In this document: positions 1-6,583 of the stretch, in pieces
How positions within the stretch are numbered: the first letter of the stretch is position 1
Layout: each line of letters begins with the position of its first letter
From: Clostridiales bacterium DTU092
Lineage (GTDB): Bacteria; Bacillota; Clostridia; Caldicoprobacterales; Caldicoprobacteraceae
DNA: 11,494 bases
Reading direction: 5' to 3'
NCBI GenBank assembly: GCA_001513505.1
Contig: LFTM01000159.1
Location: forward strand, 631-12,124
Translations under genes and position numbers: made by a program
Notes under the pieces: generated by a model
What the model was told of the DNA's origin: nothing
The model's input: the letters and a program-made list of their open reading frames with translations, nothing else
Database searches by the model: none

Positions 1-1
1 A

Positions 2-1216
2 TTCAGAGATATTTTTGCCTGTCAGGATCTGGCAGGTGCCACCTTATCATTGGTTGATGTTGATAAGGAAAACCTGGATAGAATGTACAGGCTTGCTGTA
101 AAGCTCAATGAAGTAACTGGTTTGGGCTTAAAAATAGAGGCTACAAAAGAGCGGCGCCGGGTTCTGATTGGTGCAGACTTTGTTATCACCAGCATAGCTA
201 TTGAGCGCTGTGAATTATGGAAGCAAGACTTTTATGTTCCCAAGAAATATGGTATAAGACATTGTCTGGGGGAAAACGGGGGTCCGGGTGCGCTGTTTTT
301 TACCTTGAGGACCATTCCGATTATTATGGATATAGCGCGCGATATGGAAGAGCTTTGTCCTAATGCATATTTGTTGAATTTCTCCAATCCCGAGACCAGG
401 ATTGTCCTTGCTGTAAGCAAATACTCAAAAGTAAAGGTAATGGGACTTTGTCACGGAATATTTATGGGGCGTGACGCAGTATCACGTATTCTCGGCCGTG
501 ATTATGATTCAATAGAGGTATTAGGTGCCGGTATGAATCACTTTCAATGGCTGCTTTCCATTAGGGATAAGGAGACAGGAGAGGATTTGTATCCGGAATT
601 TAAAGAAAAGGGAAGGGATTTTGATCCAGAGTTTATGCCCTATTCAAGAAAGATGTACAGGGCTTTTGGCTTATGGCCTACATGTTCCGATGACCATTTA
701 GGTGAATATCAGGCATATGGTTGGGAGGCTGGCGAGCATGGCTATGACTTTGATGGGGATGCCAAAGAAAGAATTCGAATGAAGGAAGAAATAGCAAAGC
801 TTACAAGTGGTGAATTGGATGCAAAGCTGTGGCTGACTTCATCCGGAGAGCAGGCTGTCCGTGTAATGACAAGTATATTCTTTAATAAACGCGAGTTTAT
901 TGAAGCCGGTGTTGTCTACAATGATGGAGCCATAACAAATCTGTCCGGGGATATTGCAGTGGAGATACCGGTAATAACTGATGGCAGCGGCATACACAAG
1001 TTGCACATAGGAGATCTGCCATTAGGTATAGCAAATCTATTGAATATGCAGGTTGGACCCCAGCAGCTATCTGTAGAGGCAGCCATGAGAGGTTCTAAGG
1101 AAATAGCACTTCAGGCGCTGTTATGCGATCCCGTTATAAACAGCTATGAAGCTGCTGTCAAGCTCTTAGATGAGCTTTGGGAGATAAACATACCATATAT
1201 TAGACCCGTATTATAA
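2..1216 (+). CDS. Family GH4 glycoside hydrolase (alpha-glucosidase/galactosidase/glucuronidase-like), 5' partial
   Basis: The reading frame is open to the window's left edge; the first complete codon is at position 2 and 404 residues are visible. GH4 members usually have about 430-480 residues, so roughly 30-60 N-terminal residues, including the NAD-binding glycine-rich loop, lie outside. A TTG at 50 lies in frame but inside conserved sequence (ATLSLVDVD, end of the second Rossmann strand), so it is not the start. Visible family marks are NFSNPE (Asn-Pro at residues 129-130), GLCHG (Cys150) and GMNHF (His180); the Cys and His correspond to the Mn2+ ligands of characterised GH4 enzymes. GH4 proteins are cytoplasmic and use NAD+ to oxidise C3 of the sugar transiently, eliminate the aglycone, then re-reduce. 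The CHG motif, rather than CHE, CHS or CN, recalls the alpha-glucuronidase-like branch, but I cannot fix the substrate. It is followed 41 nt later by an oxidoreductase gene on the same strand, probably in the same operon. Confidence 0.9.
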   Translation, partial: FRDIFACQDLAGATLSLVDVDKENLDRMYRLAVKLNEVTGLGLKIEATKERRRVLIGADFVITSIAIERCELWKQDFYVPKKYGIRHCLGENGGPGALFFTLRTIPIIMDIARDMEELCPNAYLLNFSNPETRIVLAVSKYSKVKVMGLCHGIFMGRDAVSRILGRDYDSIEVLGAGMNHFQWLLSIRDKETGEDLYPEFKEKGRDFDPEFMPYSRKMYRAFGLWPTCSDDHLGEYQAYGWEAGEHGYDFDGDAKERIRMKEEIAKLTSGELDAKLWLTSSGEQAVRVMTSIFFNKREFIEAGVVYNDGAITNLSGDIAVEIPVITDGSGIHKLHIGDLPLGIANLLNMQVGPQQLSVEAAMRGSKEIALQALLCDPVINSYEAAVKLLDELWEINIPYIRPVL

Positions 1217-1257
1217 AGGAATGTATATTAAATAGGGAGATTAGGGGGAATCAAAAC

Positions 1258-2394
1258 ATGGGTAAAATTCGTATTGGAATCATTGGTTTGGGCATAATTG
1301 CTGAGCAGCATCTTGATAAGTACAAGGCCATCGAGGATTGTGAGGTTGTAGCTGGCTGCGATATTGACCCGGTACGTTTAAACAATGTTTGCGACAAATA
1401 TGATATACCACATAGATATGAGAGCATCACGGCGCTTCTTCAGAGGGATGACATCGATGCGGTAGATATATGCCTGCACAATTGCCTGCATGCTCCGGTT
1501 TCAATAGCAGCACTTCGTGCAGGTAAGAATGTATACTGTGAAAAGCCGATGGCTGGTTCATACTATGATGCACTGCAGATGTATACAGCCATGAAGGAAA
1601 CCGGTAAACTTTTACACATACAACTTGCATTTCTATATACATACAACACAGTAATAGCAAAGAAAATCATAGATTCAGGAGATCTTGGCCGTATATACCA
1701 TGTAAGATCTAACGGCTATCGCCGCAGAGGCCGGCCTTATGTTGACGGATATGGCAGAAAGGAATTTGTAAATTCGGAATGGTCCGGTGGTGGCGCATTG
1801 TATGATATGGCTGTTTATCATATCTCACAGCTCCTATATTTAATTGACAATCCCGAGCCCTTGAGGATAACAGGTCATGTGTATCAGGAAACTGACATAG
1901 ACCCTTACCGTAAGGAAATAAGCAAATACGATGTGGAGGAGTTTGCAATAGGTTTAGTTGAATTTGATAATAATCTTACCATGAATATTACCGAATCCTG
2001 GGCTGTGCATATGAATCAATTTGAAGGAAGCTGCATTTTGGGCTCCAAGGGCGGCATAAGGCTGGAACCATTGAGTTATCATACAAATATGCATGATTTT
2101 CAAATGGATGCCTCTTTTGATATAGGGGCTGCCCAATATAGAGAAAGTACACTATATCCGGAAAGGTTAAACTTCCGTGAATCCCAAAGGCATTGGGTAG
2201 CTGCGCTAAAGGGGGAATGCCAGCTGCTGCCAACTGCCGAAATTGCTCTTAACACTCAACTCATACAGGAAGGCATATATCTTTCTGCAAAACTAAAAAG
2301 ACAGGTAACAGCTGATGAAGTCAAGGAAATGTCAAAATCAAACAGCAGATTTATACCCAATCTGGATTATAATTTGTTTGGTTTAAATAAGTAA
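1258..2394 (+). CDS. Gfo/Idh/MocA family NAD(P)-dependent oxidoreductase
   Basis: A complete 378-residue protein, a normal length for the family. The N-terminal Rossmann fold opens with GIIGLGIIAEQH (dinucleotide loop GLGIIA, residues 10-15). The family's EKP motif is at 95-97 (YCEKPMAG), where the lysine is a catalytic/cofactor-contacting residue. The C-terminal alpha/beta domain carries GGGALYDMAVYH, with Asp183 and His188 matching the usual D-x4-H catalytic pair. These enzymes oxidise or reduce a sugar or cyclitol hydroxyl using NAD(P), in the cytoplasm. The start is supported by AGGGGG at 1243-1248, 9 nt before the ATG. It sits between a GH4 hydrolase and a sugar isomerase-like gene, so its substrate is probably a glycoside or its released sugar; which position is oxidised cannot be read from the sequence. 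Inositol dehydrogenase or a GH109-like role are alternatives I cannot exclude. Confidence 0.9.
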   Translation: MGKIRIGIIGLGIIAEQHLDKYKAIEDCEVVAGCDIDPVRLNNVCDKYDIPHRYESITALLQRDDIDAVDICLHNCLHAPVSIAALRAGKNVYCEKPMAGSYYDALQMYTAMKETGKLLHIQLAFLYTYNTVIAKKIIDSGDLGRIYHVRSNGYRRRGRPYVDGYGRKEFVNSEWSGGGALYDMAVYHISQLLYLIDNPEPLRITGHVYQETDIDPYRKEISKYDVEEFAIGLVEFDNNLTMNITESWAVHMNQFEGSCILGSKGGIRLEPLSYHTNMHDFQMDASFDIGAAQYRESTLYPERLNFRESQRHWVAALKGECQLLPTAEIALNTQLIQEGIYLSAKLKRQVTADEVKEMSKSNSRFIPNLDYNLFGLNK

Positions 2395-2414
2395 GTTTCA
2401 GGGAGGTAATGATT

Positions 2415-3251
2415 ATGAGTTTATTTCCTATTTCAATCGCATCGTATTCATTCCACGGCATGATCTACAGCGGCAAAATGGATGTGTTTAACTATCTGGA
2501 GACAATAAAATCCAGGTACAATGTTACCTATGCAGACATCTGGACCGGGATACTTCCTACTATAGAAGAGGATTTTATAATAAAGGTTCGGGAGGAAATG
2601 GACAGACGAGATATTATACTGGCAAATCTTTGTGTAGATGGCCCTCATCTATGGGAACCGGAGCCGGAGAAAAGGGAAGAACATCGTAAGTTAATGCTTA
2701 AATATATAAGGGTTGCAGAGATATTGGGAGCGCGAACAGTTAGAATTGACTTCGGCGGGCCTGAAGGTGATATGAGCGATGAAGCCTTTGATTACATTGT
2801 AGAGCGCTATAAGGAGTATTGCAGTATATGCGGAGATCTCGGCATGAAGATCGGTCCGGAGAATCACTGGGGTTATGACAGGAAGATTGAAAACTTGCTT
2901 AAGGTATGGAAGGCAGTAGACCACCCGGCGTACGGTCATTTACTTCATTTTGGCAACCTTGAGAATTTTATGGATGATTATGAAAAATTACTTCCGATAG
3001 TTATGCACACCCATGTACCGGCCGATTCCATACCCTATGCCAAAGAGGTAATACGTAGTTTGGCAGAGTCGGGTTATAAAGGGACACTGTCTGTCGAGCA
3101 TCACTCGGCAAACCTTGAACTTGAACGGGTAGAATGGCAGCTTGCCAGTGTAAGAGCACTGTGCGCTGAATTAGTGCAAGAGGGACTGGATGCCCCGGCT
3201 AAAAAGGATTATTTTAGCACAATTTATGAAGGATATATGAAAAAACAGTGA
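2415..3251 (+). CDS. Sugar phosphate isomerase/epimerase-like TIM-barrel protein
   Basis: Encodes 278 residues, typical of the xylose-isomerase-like TIM-barrel (AP endonuclease 2) superfamily. I chose the ATG at 2415 over the one at 2409 because GGGAGG at 2401-2406 lies 8 nt from 2415 but only 2 nt from 2409. Family marks in order are SIASYSFHG near the N-terminus, GPENHWG (Glu149, His151), an HFGN loop (His178), MHTH (His198, His200) and VEHH (Glu228). Glu149, His198/200 and Glu228 are candidate divalent-metal ligands. The loop before FGN often has Asp (PDFGN) in relatives, whereas here it is His178; that comparison is from memory. Members isomerise or epimerise sugars, and some act as lyases or hydratases on 3-keto-sugars. 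The gene starts 20 nt after the oxidoreductase stop and should be co-transcribed with it. The exact reaction is unknown. Confidence 0.85.
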   Translation: MSLFPISIASYSFHGMIYSGKMDVFNYLETIKSRYNVTYADIWTGILPTIEEDFIIKVREEMDRRDIILANLCVDGPHLWEPEPEKREEHRKLMLKYIRVAEILGARTVRIDFGGPEGDMSDEAFDYIVERYKEYCSICGDLGMKIGPENHWGYDRKIENLLKVWKAVDHPAYGHLLHFGNLENFMDDYEKLLPIVMHTHVPADSIPYAKEVIRSLAESGYKGTLSVEHHSANLELERVEWQLASVRALCAELVQEGLDAPAKKDYFSTIYEGYMKKQ

Positions 3252-3277
3252 AGTGTAAAAATAATTTTTCTGTTCAC
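3248..3277 (+). terminator. Weak imperfect inverted repeat over the end of the sugar operon
   Basis: The arms GTGAA (3248-3252) and TTCAC (3273-3277) enclose a second pair, AAAAAT (3257-3262) and ATTTTT (3264-3269). The structure overlaps the stop codon of the isomerase-like gene. It is AT-rich, has mismatched internal loops and no U-tract after it, so it is at best a poor terminator. Read-through into the ABC genes is possible. Confidence 0.2.
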
Positions 3278-3299
3278 CGGTTGTATGTTATATTATAAT
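3271..3299 (+). promoter_or_regulatory. Possible promoter for the ABC ATPase pair
   Basis: A perfect TATAAT lies at 3294-3299. Seventeen bases upstream, the -35 position (TGTTCA, 3271-3276) is a poor match to TTGACA. The 163-bp gap between the sugar operon and the first ABC gene makes a promoter here reasonable, but the AT-rich background makes chance -10 matches likely. Confidence 0.4.
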
Positions 3300-3354
3300 A
3301 GTATAAAGGAAAATAAATATGCTTTTTTGAAGGATTTACGCTTGTTTATGTCGT

Positions 3355-3371
3355 ATATCTTAATAAGATAT
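3355..3371. repeat. 8-1-8 perfect inverted repeat upstream of the ABC genes
   Basis: ATATCTTA (3355-3362) and TAAGATAT (3364-3371) are perfect inverted arms around one central base. The repeat ends 43 bp before the first ABC ATPase ATG and lies downstream of the candidate promoter, which is a normal place for a repressor site. No regulator gene is adjacent, and the site is AT-rich. Confidence 0.35.
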
Positions 3372-3414
3372 GTATTAATATATGTTTATATTTTAGGAAA
3401 GAGTGAAGGTTTAA

Positions 3415-4098
3415 ATGGAATCTGCTATCATTAGAACTGAAGGGGTAACCCGCTGTTTTCCCTCTGGAAGAGAAACAATATATGCGTTAAAAGATGTAGG
3501 TATTACGATTGAACCGGGTACTCTTACCATATTAAGGGGCCGGTCGGGTTCAGGTAAAACTACTCTCATTAATCTTCTCGGAGCTTTAGACAGACCTACC
3601 AGCGGAAAAATTTATTTTAACGGTAATGAAATAACCCGGATGTCGGAAGCCCAACGGGATGAGTTACGCCGGAAGGAGATGGGTTTTGTATTTCAGTCAA
3701 TAGCTCTTATTTCCATGATGTCTGCATATGAAAATGTTGAGTTCGCATTAAGAGTTGCCGGTTATAAAGCCAGTGAAAGAAGACAAAGGGCTGAAGAATG
3801 TTTTGCATTTGTAGGGCTTACCAAGAGAATGCACCATAGACCCGGCGAGCTGTCCGGCGGGGAACAGCAGAGGGTAGCGATAGCAAGAGCTATTGCCCAT
3901 CGTCCCAGAGTAGTTTTTGCCGATGAGCCAACGGCTGAGCTGGATACCCATACCGGTTTGCAAGTTGTTAAGGTGTTTAAAAACCTGGTGGAAAAAGAGG
4001 GTCTTACCGTGGTTATGACTACCCACGACCCGAGTATGGTGGAAATAGCAGATCGTGTTTATACTTTAGAAGATGGAGAGATTGTAGATGAGCAGTAA
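3415..4098 (+). CDS. ABC transporter ATP-binding protein (LolD/MacB-type)
   Basis: A 227-residue single ATPase domain, the typical size for this class. All catalytic elements are present: Walker A GRSGSGKTT (42-50), Q-loop Gln94 in FVFQ, signature LSGGEQQR (146-153), Walker B VVFADE with catalytic Glu171, and H-loop His204. It should therefore hydrolyse ATP. The LolD/MacB/FtsE subgroup normally energises a MacB/FtsX-type permease in mechanotransmission or export, for example of lipoproteins, peptides or antibiotics. GAAGG at 3405-3409 precedes the ATG by 5 nt. The gene overlaps the next ATPase gene by 11 nt, so the two are translationally coupled and may form a heterodimer. No membrane-spanning partner is encoded on either side in this window. 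Confidence 0.92.
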   Translation: MESAIIRTEGVTRCFPSGRETIYALKDVGITIEPGTLTILRGRSGSGKTTLINLLGALDRPTSGKIYFNGNEITRMSEAQRDELRRKEMGFVFQSIALISMMSAYENVEFALRVAGYKASERRQRAEECFAFVGLTKRMHHRPGELSGGEQQRVAIARAIAHRPRVVFADEPTAELDTHTGLQVVKVFKNLVEKEGLTVVMTTHDPSMVEIADRVYTLEDGEIVDEQ

Positions 4099-5035
4099 TA
4101 ACATTGAGTATATGGTTATCTGTGACAATTTGGTTAAGATATATAAGGCTGCCGATATTGAGGTGGTTGCATTACAGGGGCTTGATCTTACAGTGGAAAA
4201 GGGAGAGTTGATGGCTATTATCGGTAATAGTGGAAGCGGTAAATCAACCCTCCTTAATATTTTGGGTGGATTGGATCGCCCCTCAGCCGGTAAAGTTTTT
4301 GTTAATGGTCAGGACTTGTTAAAGCTTACCGATAAGCAGCTTGTGAAATATAAAAGGGAAACCGTAGGGTTCGTATGGCAAAACAATGCAAGGAATCTTA
4401 TCCCATACTTAACCGCATTGGAAAACGTAGAGCTGCCCATGTTTTTCACCGGCAGTGCAAAGCGGCAGCGGGCACTGGAGCTGCTGGATATGGTAGGCTT
4501 ATCCCATAGAAAGAATAATAAGCTGGAGCAGCTATCGGGAGGAGAACAGCAGCGTGTAGCGATAGCCATCGCATTAGCCAATAACCCCAGCCTGCTTTTG
4601 GCAGACGAGCCCACCGGTGCAGTTGATACCAGGACGGCTTCTCATATACTGGATGTTTTCAGAGAAATCAACGAAGCGTTGGGGGTTACAATAATAATTG
4701 TTACCCATGACAGGCAGATTGCCAGCAAGGTGGATAGGGTAGTGGCTATACGGGATGGAAGGACCAGTAGTGAATTTGTTCGTAAGAAGTCATATGCCGA
4801 AGAACTTGCCGAAATAAGTAATGACATAGGGACTGTCGGCGGGGATACTCATGTGGAATTAGCAGTTATAGACAGGGCCGGGCGTCTTCAGATTCCAAGA
4901 GAATATGTGGAAGCTCTGGGCCTAGGTGAGCAGAACAGGGTATTAGTTGAGATGGATGGAGACAGAATTGTGTTAAGAAGTCCGGATACGACATTACAAT
5001 CTGAACAGAGAACGGCCGGTTCCGATGCCGTATAA
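4088..5035 (+). CDS. ABC transporter ATP-binding protein with C-terminal AbrB-like domain
   Basis: A 315-residue protein, about 80-90 longer than a lone ATPase of this class. The ATPase half is intact: Walker A GNSGSGKST (46-54), Q-loop Gln98, signature LSGGEQQR (149-156), Walker B LLLADE with Glu174, and H-loop His207. After a charged linker (about 230-253), residues 255-298 read VELAVIDRAGRLQIPREY followed by a short ALGLG...RVLVEMDGDRIVL stretch. This is the pattern of the AbrB/MazE swapped-hairpin fold (a 'GR-x-x-IP-x-x' strand-turn, a helix, then two strands). In AbrB proteins this fold binds DNA as a dimer; here it may instead drive dimerisation or regulation. The gene starts inside the previous ATPase gene and ends 11 bp before a strong terminator. 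A cognate permease is missing locally. The domain call rests on pattern recognition only. Confidence 0.9.
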   Translation: MSSNNIEYMVICDNLVKIYKAADIEVVALQGLDLTVEKGELMAIIGNSGSGKSTLLNILGGLDRPSAGKVFVNGQDLLKLTDKQLVKYKRETVGFVWQNNARNLIPYLTALENVELPMFFTGSAKRQRALELLDMVGLSHRKNNKLEQLSGGEQQRVAIAIALANNPSLLLADEPTGAVDTRTASHILDVFREINEALGVTIIIVTHDRQIASKVDRVVAIRDGRTSSEFVRKKSYAEELAEISNDIGTVGGDTHVELAVIDRAGRLQIPREYVEALGLGEQNRVLVEMDGDRIVLRSPDTTLQSEQRTAGSDAV

Positions 5036-5046
5036 AATAACAAAAT

Positions 5047-5090
5047 AAAAAGGGGTATCTGCTGTAATGTGAGATACCCCTTTTTTGTTT
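5047..5090. terminator. Strong bidirectional rho-independent terminator
   Basis: A perfect 14-bp stem pairs AAAAAGGGGTATCT (5047-5060) with its complement at 5072-5085 around an 11-nt loop, followed by a T-rich tail. The opposite strand also gives a T-rich tail, so one structure can end both the ABC ATPase transcript (stop at 5035) and the convergent chemotaxis-receptor transcript (stop at 5091). Confidence 0.93.
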
Positions 5091-6365
5091 TTATATATTG
5101 TATGCGTCAATGTACTTTCTCAGTTCAAGGGACAAATCGTTGAGAGTTTTGGAATATGAAGCCACCTGTTCGATTATATTTTTCTGTTCCAGAGTGCTGG
5201 CAGCTACTTCCTGACTGGCTGCAGCAGCCTGTTGAGAAACGGACGAGATGTTTTGGATAGCATCTATTACATTGTTCTTATTTTCCTCCATAACTGCGAT
5301 GGATTGGCTTATATTGTTTATACGGTTTACAATATTATCAATACTTTTTGCTATTGTATAGAAGGCTTCGTTGGTATTGTCTACAGCTTTCATCTGGTTT
5401 CGCATAACGTTGCCAACTGAATCTATAATAATGGTTGCGTTATCGGCGTCTTTTATAATTTCTGTCATTATTTCCTCTACCTGTTCAGCAGCATTTTTGG
5501 AAGCGTCGGCTAGTTTTCTTACTTCATCTGCAACAACGGCGAAACCGCGTCCCGCTTCTCCTGCTCTTGCCGCCTCAATTGCTGCATTAAGGGCCAGAAG
5601 GTTGGTCTGTGCTGAAATGTCGTTTATAGCACTGACAAATTCACTGATGCTTTTTGATCTTTCTGCTGATTTATTTATAAACTCCATAACTTTTTCTGCG
5701 GCGATCTGGCTTTGCTCATTGGATTCCCTCAAGGTCTGGACAGCTTCGAGTCCTTGCTGGTTAAGGATTTGCATGTTTTTTGAATCTTCTACCACACTGT
5801 TGGTGTTTTCAAAAACTAATTGTATTTGATGTGATAAATTGGTTATTAAGTCGACCCCTCGTTCGGCTTCTGATGCCTGTTCAGAAGCTCCGTGTGCAAT
5901 TTCATTCATTGTAACAGATATGTCATCGATGGAGTGGTTTACAGCCTCGGTATTGGTATTTAATAGAACGGCTGTATCAACCAGTTGCTTTGTAATGTCT
6001 TTTAAGGTTGACATAATGGATTTCAGATCGTTTATCATGTCGTTAAAACTATTGGACACAGCCTTCAGGGCTTCATCTCCGGAAAGCTCTAACGTCTGGT
6101 TTAAATCCCTGTTTTTAATGCGATCCATAATATATGTAATAGATTCTATCCTCACTTGTATTACTTTTGTAAGTATGTATGAAATTAACTCAAGTACCGC
6201 AGTGTTTAGTATTAATAAAATAATGAAGGTGCCCGCGTTGCCACCTGGAATAAACAGTATTCCCAGTATACTTAGTATAAAAGCAAGTATTAATGCGAGT
6301 ATAAACGGTCTTTTTACAGAAAAATTGATAATTTCCTGCTTTATTCGTTCAAATAATTCCTCCAT
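5091..6365 (-). CDS. Methyl-accepting chemotaxis protein lacking a sizeable sensor domain
   Basis: Encodes 424 residues. I chose the ATG at 6365 because AAGGAGGG (6377-6370, minus strand) lies 5 nt upstream of it; an in-frame ATG at 6386 would leave that site inside the gene. Two hydrophobic helices (about 21-40 and 46-68) are joined by only GGNAG, so there is essentially no extracellular ligand-binding domain. A HAMP-like segment follows (about 68-120), then a long coiled-coil signalling region. The hairpin tip, ISAQTNLLALNAAIEAARAGEAGRGFAVVADEVRKLA in outline (about 250-286), is the highly conserved CheA/CheW-binding region. There is no C-terminal CheR-tethering pentapeptide; it ends YIDAYNI. 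Such receptors relay signals to the flagellar motor or other CheA pathways; this one may sense membrane state, cytoplasmic conditions or partner receptors. It is a single-gene unit with its own promoter. Confidence 0.93.
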   Translation of the reverse strand: MEELFERIKQEIINFSVKRPFILALILAFILSILGILFIPGGNAGTFIILLILNTAVLELISYILTKVIQVRIESITYIMDRIKNRDLNQTLELSGDEALKAVSNSFNDMINDLKSIMSTLKDITKQLVDTAVLLNTNTEAVNHSIDDISVTMNEIAHGASEQASEAERGVDLITNLSHQIQLVFENTNSVVEDSKNMQILNQQGLEAVQTLRESNEQSQIAAEKVMEFINKSAERSKSISEFVSAINDISAQTNLLALNAAIEAARAGEAGRGFAVVADEVRKLADASKNAAEQVEEIMTEIIKDADNATIIIDSVGNVMRNQMKAVDNTNEAFYTIAKSIDNIVNRINNISQSIAVMEENKNNVIDAIQNISSVSQQAAAASQEVAASTLEQKNIIEQVASYSKTLNDLSLELRKYIDAYNI

Positions 6366-6397
6366 GACGCCCTCCTTACATACCATTTTTAATTTTA

Positions 6398-6426
6398 ATT
6401 ATAACATCATTATGTAGATATGGCAA
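6398..6426 (-). promoter_or_regulatory. Promoter of the chemotaxis receptor gene
   Basis: On the minus strand, TTGCCA (6426-6421; 5 of 6 to the -35 consensus) is followed after exactly 17 bases by a perfect TATAAT (6403-6398). It lies about 33 bp upstream of the chosen ATG at 6365, leaving a short leader that carries the ribosome binding site. Confidence 0.8.
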
Positions 6427-6495
6427 AATAAACCTCAAAAAAAGTCAAATTTTATGGTATTTGTTTTTATCTGGATAACGGGCCTGTTAATTTCA

Positions 6496-6524
6496 TTGAC
6501 ACACACTATATAATTGTATACAAT
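6496..6524 (+). promoter_or_regulatory. Promoter of the aconitase gene
   Basis: A perfect TTGACA (6496-6501) is followed after 17 bases by TACAAT (6519-6524; 5 of 6). Transcription should start near 6530, giving a leader of about 50 nt. Another TATAAT at 6509-6514 is only 7 bases from the -35 and cannot pair with it. The -10 lies inside an 18-bp palindrome, so the promoter is probably repressible. Confidence 0.82.
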
Positions 6525-6527
6525 TAT
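6510..6527. promoter_or_regulatory. Operator-like 18-bp perfect palindrome on the aconitase promoter
   Basis: ATAATTGTATACAATTAT is identical to its reverse complement over all 18 bases and covers the -10 element. The core ATTGTATACAAT resembles operators of GntR-family repressors (I recall this core for the malonate regulator MdcY). It does not fit the ATAA-N7-TTAT box of CcpC, which controls aconitase in Bacillus, because here the ATAA/TTAT spacing is 10. The regulator is not encoded in the window, so the identity is inference. Confidence 0.6.
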
Positions 6528-6539
6528 CTTAAAATATTC

Positions 6540-6565
6540 ATGGGAGACTTCGATATCAAGCCCAT
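6540..6565 (+). other. Possible weak hairpin in the aconitase mRNA leader
   Basis: ATGGG (6540-6544) can pair with CCCAT (6561-6565), with an inner CTT/AAG pair enclosing a small loop and a 3-nt bulge. It ends just before the GGGGGG ribosome binding site at 6570-6575. The stem is short and may be chance. Confidence 0.2.
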
Positions 6566-6583
6566 AACAGGGGGGAAATGAGA

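Noticed and set aside
50..52. TTG at 50 as the start of the GH4 gene
   Set aside because: Conserved GH4 sequence continues upstream to the window edge, no ribosome binding site precedes it, and a start here would remove the NAD-binding loop.
5371..6417. Plus-strand open frames of 152 and 192 codons opposite the chemoreceptor
   Set aside because: They lie antisense to a clear receptor gene, have Ser/Ala-rich unnatural composition, no convincing ribosome binding site and no recognisable domain.
6509..6514. Perfect TATAAT as the aconitase -10
   Set aside because: It is only 7 bases from the TTGACA; the TACAAT at 6519-6524 has the correct 17-base spacing. No other -35 was found for it.
6510..6527. 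CcpC box for citrate-responsive control
   Set aside because: CcpC sites have ATAA-N7-TTAT; here the arms are 10 bases apart.
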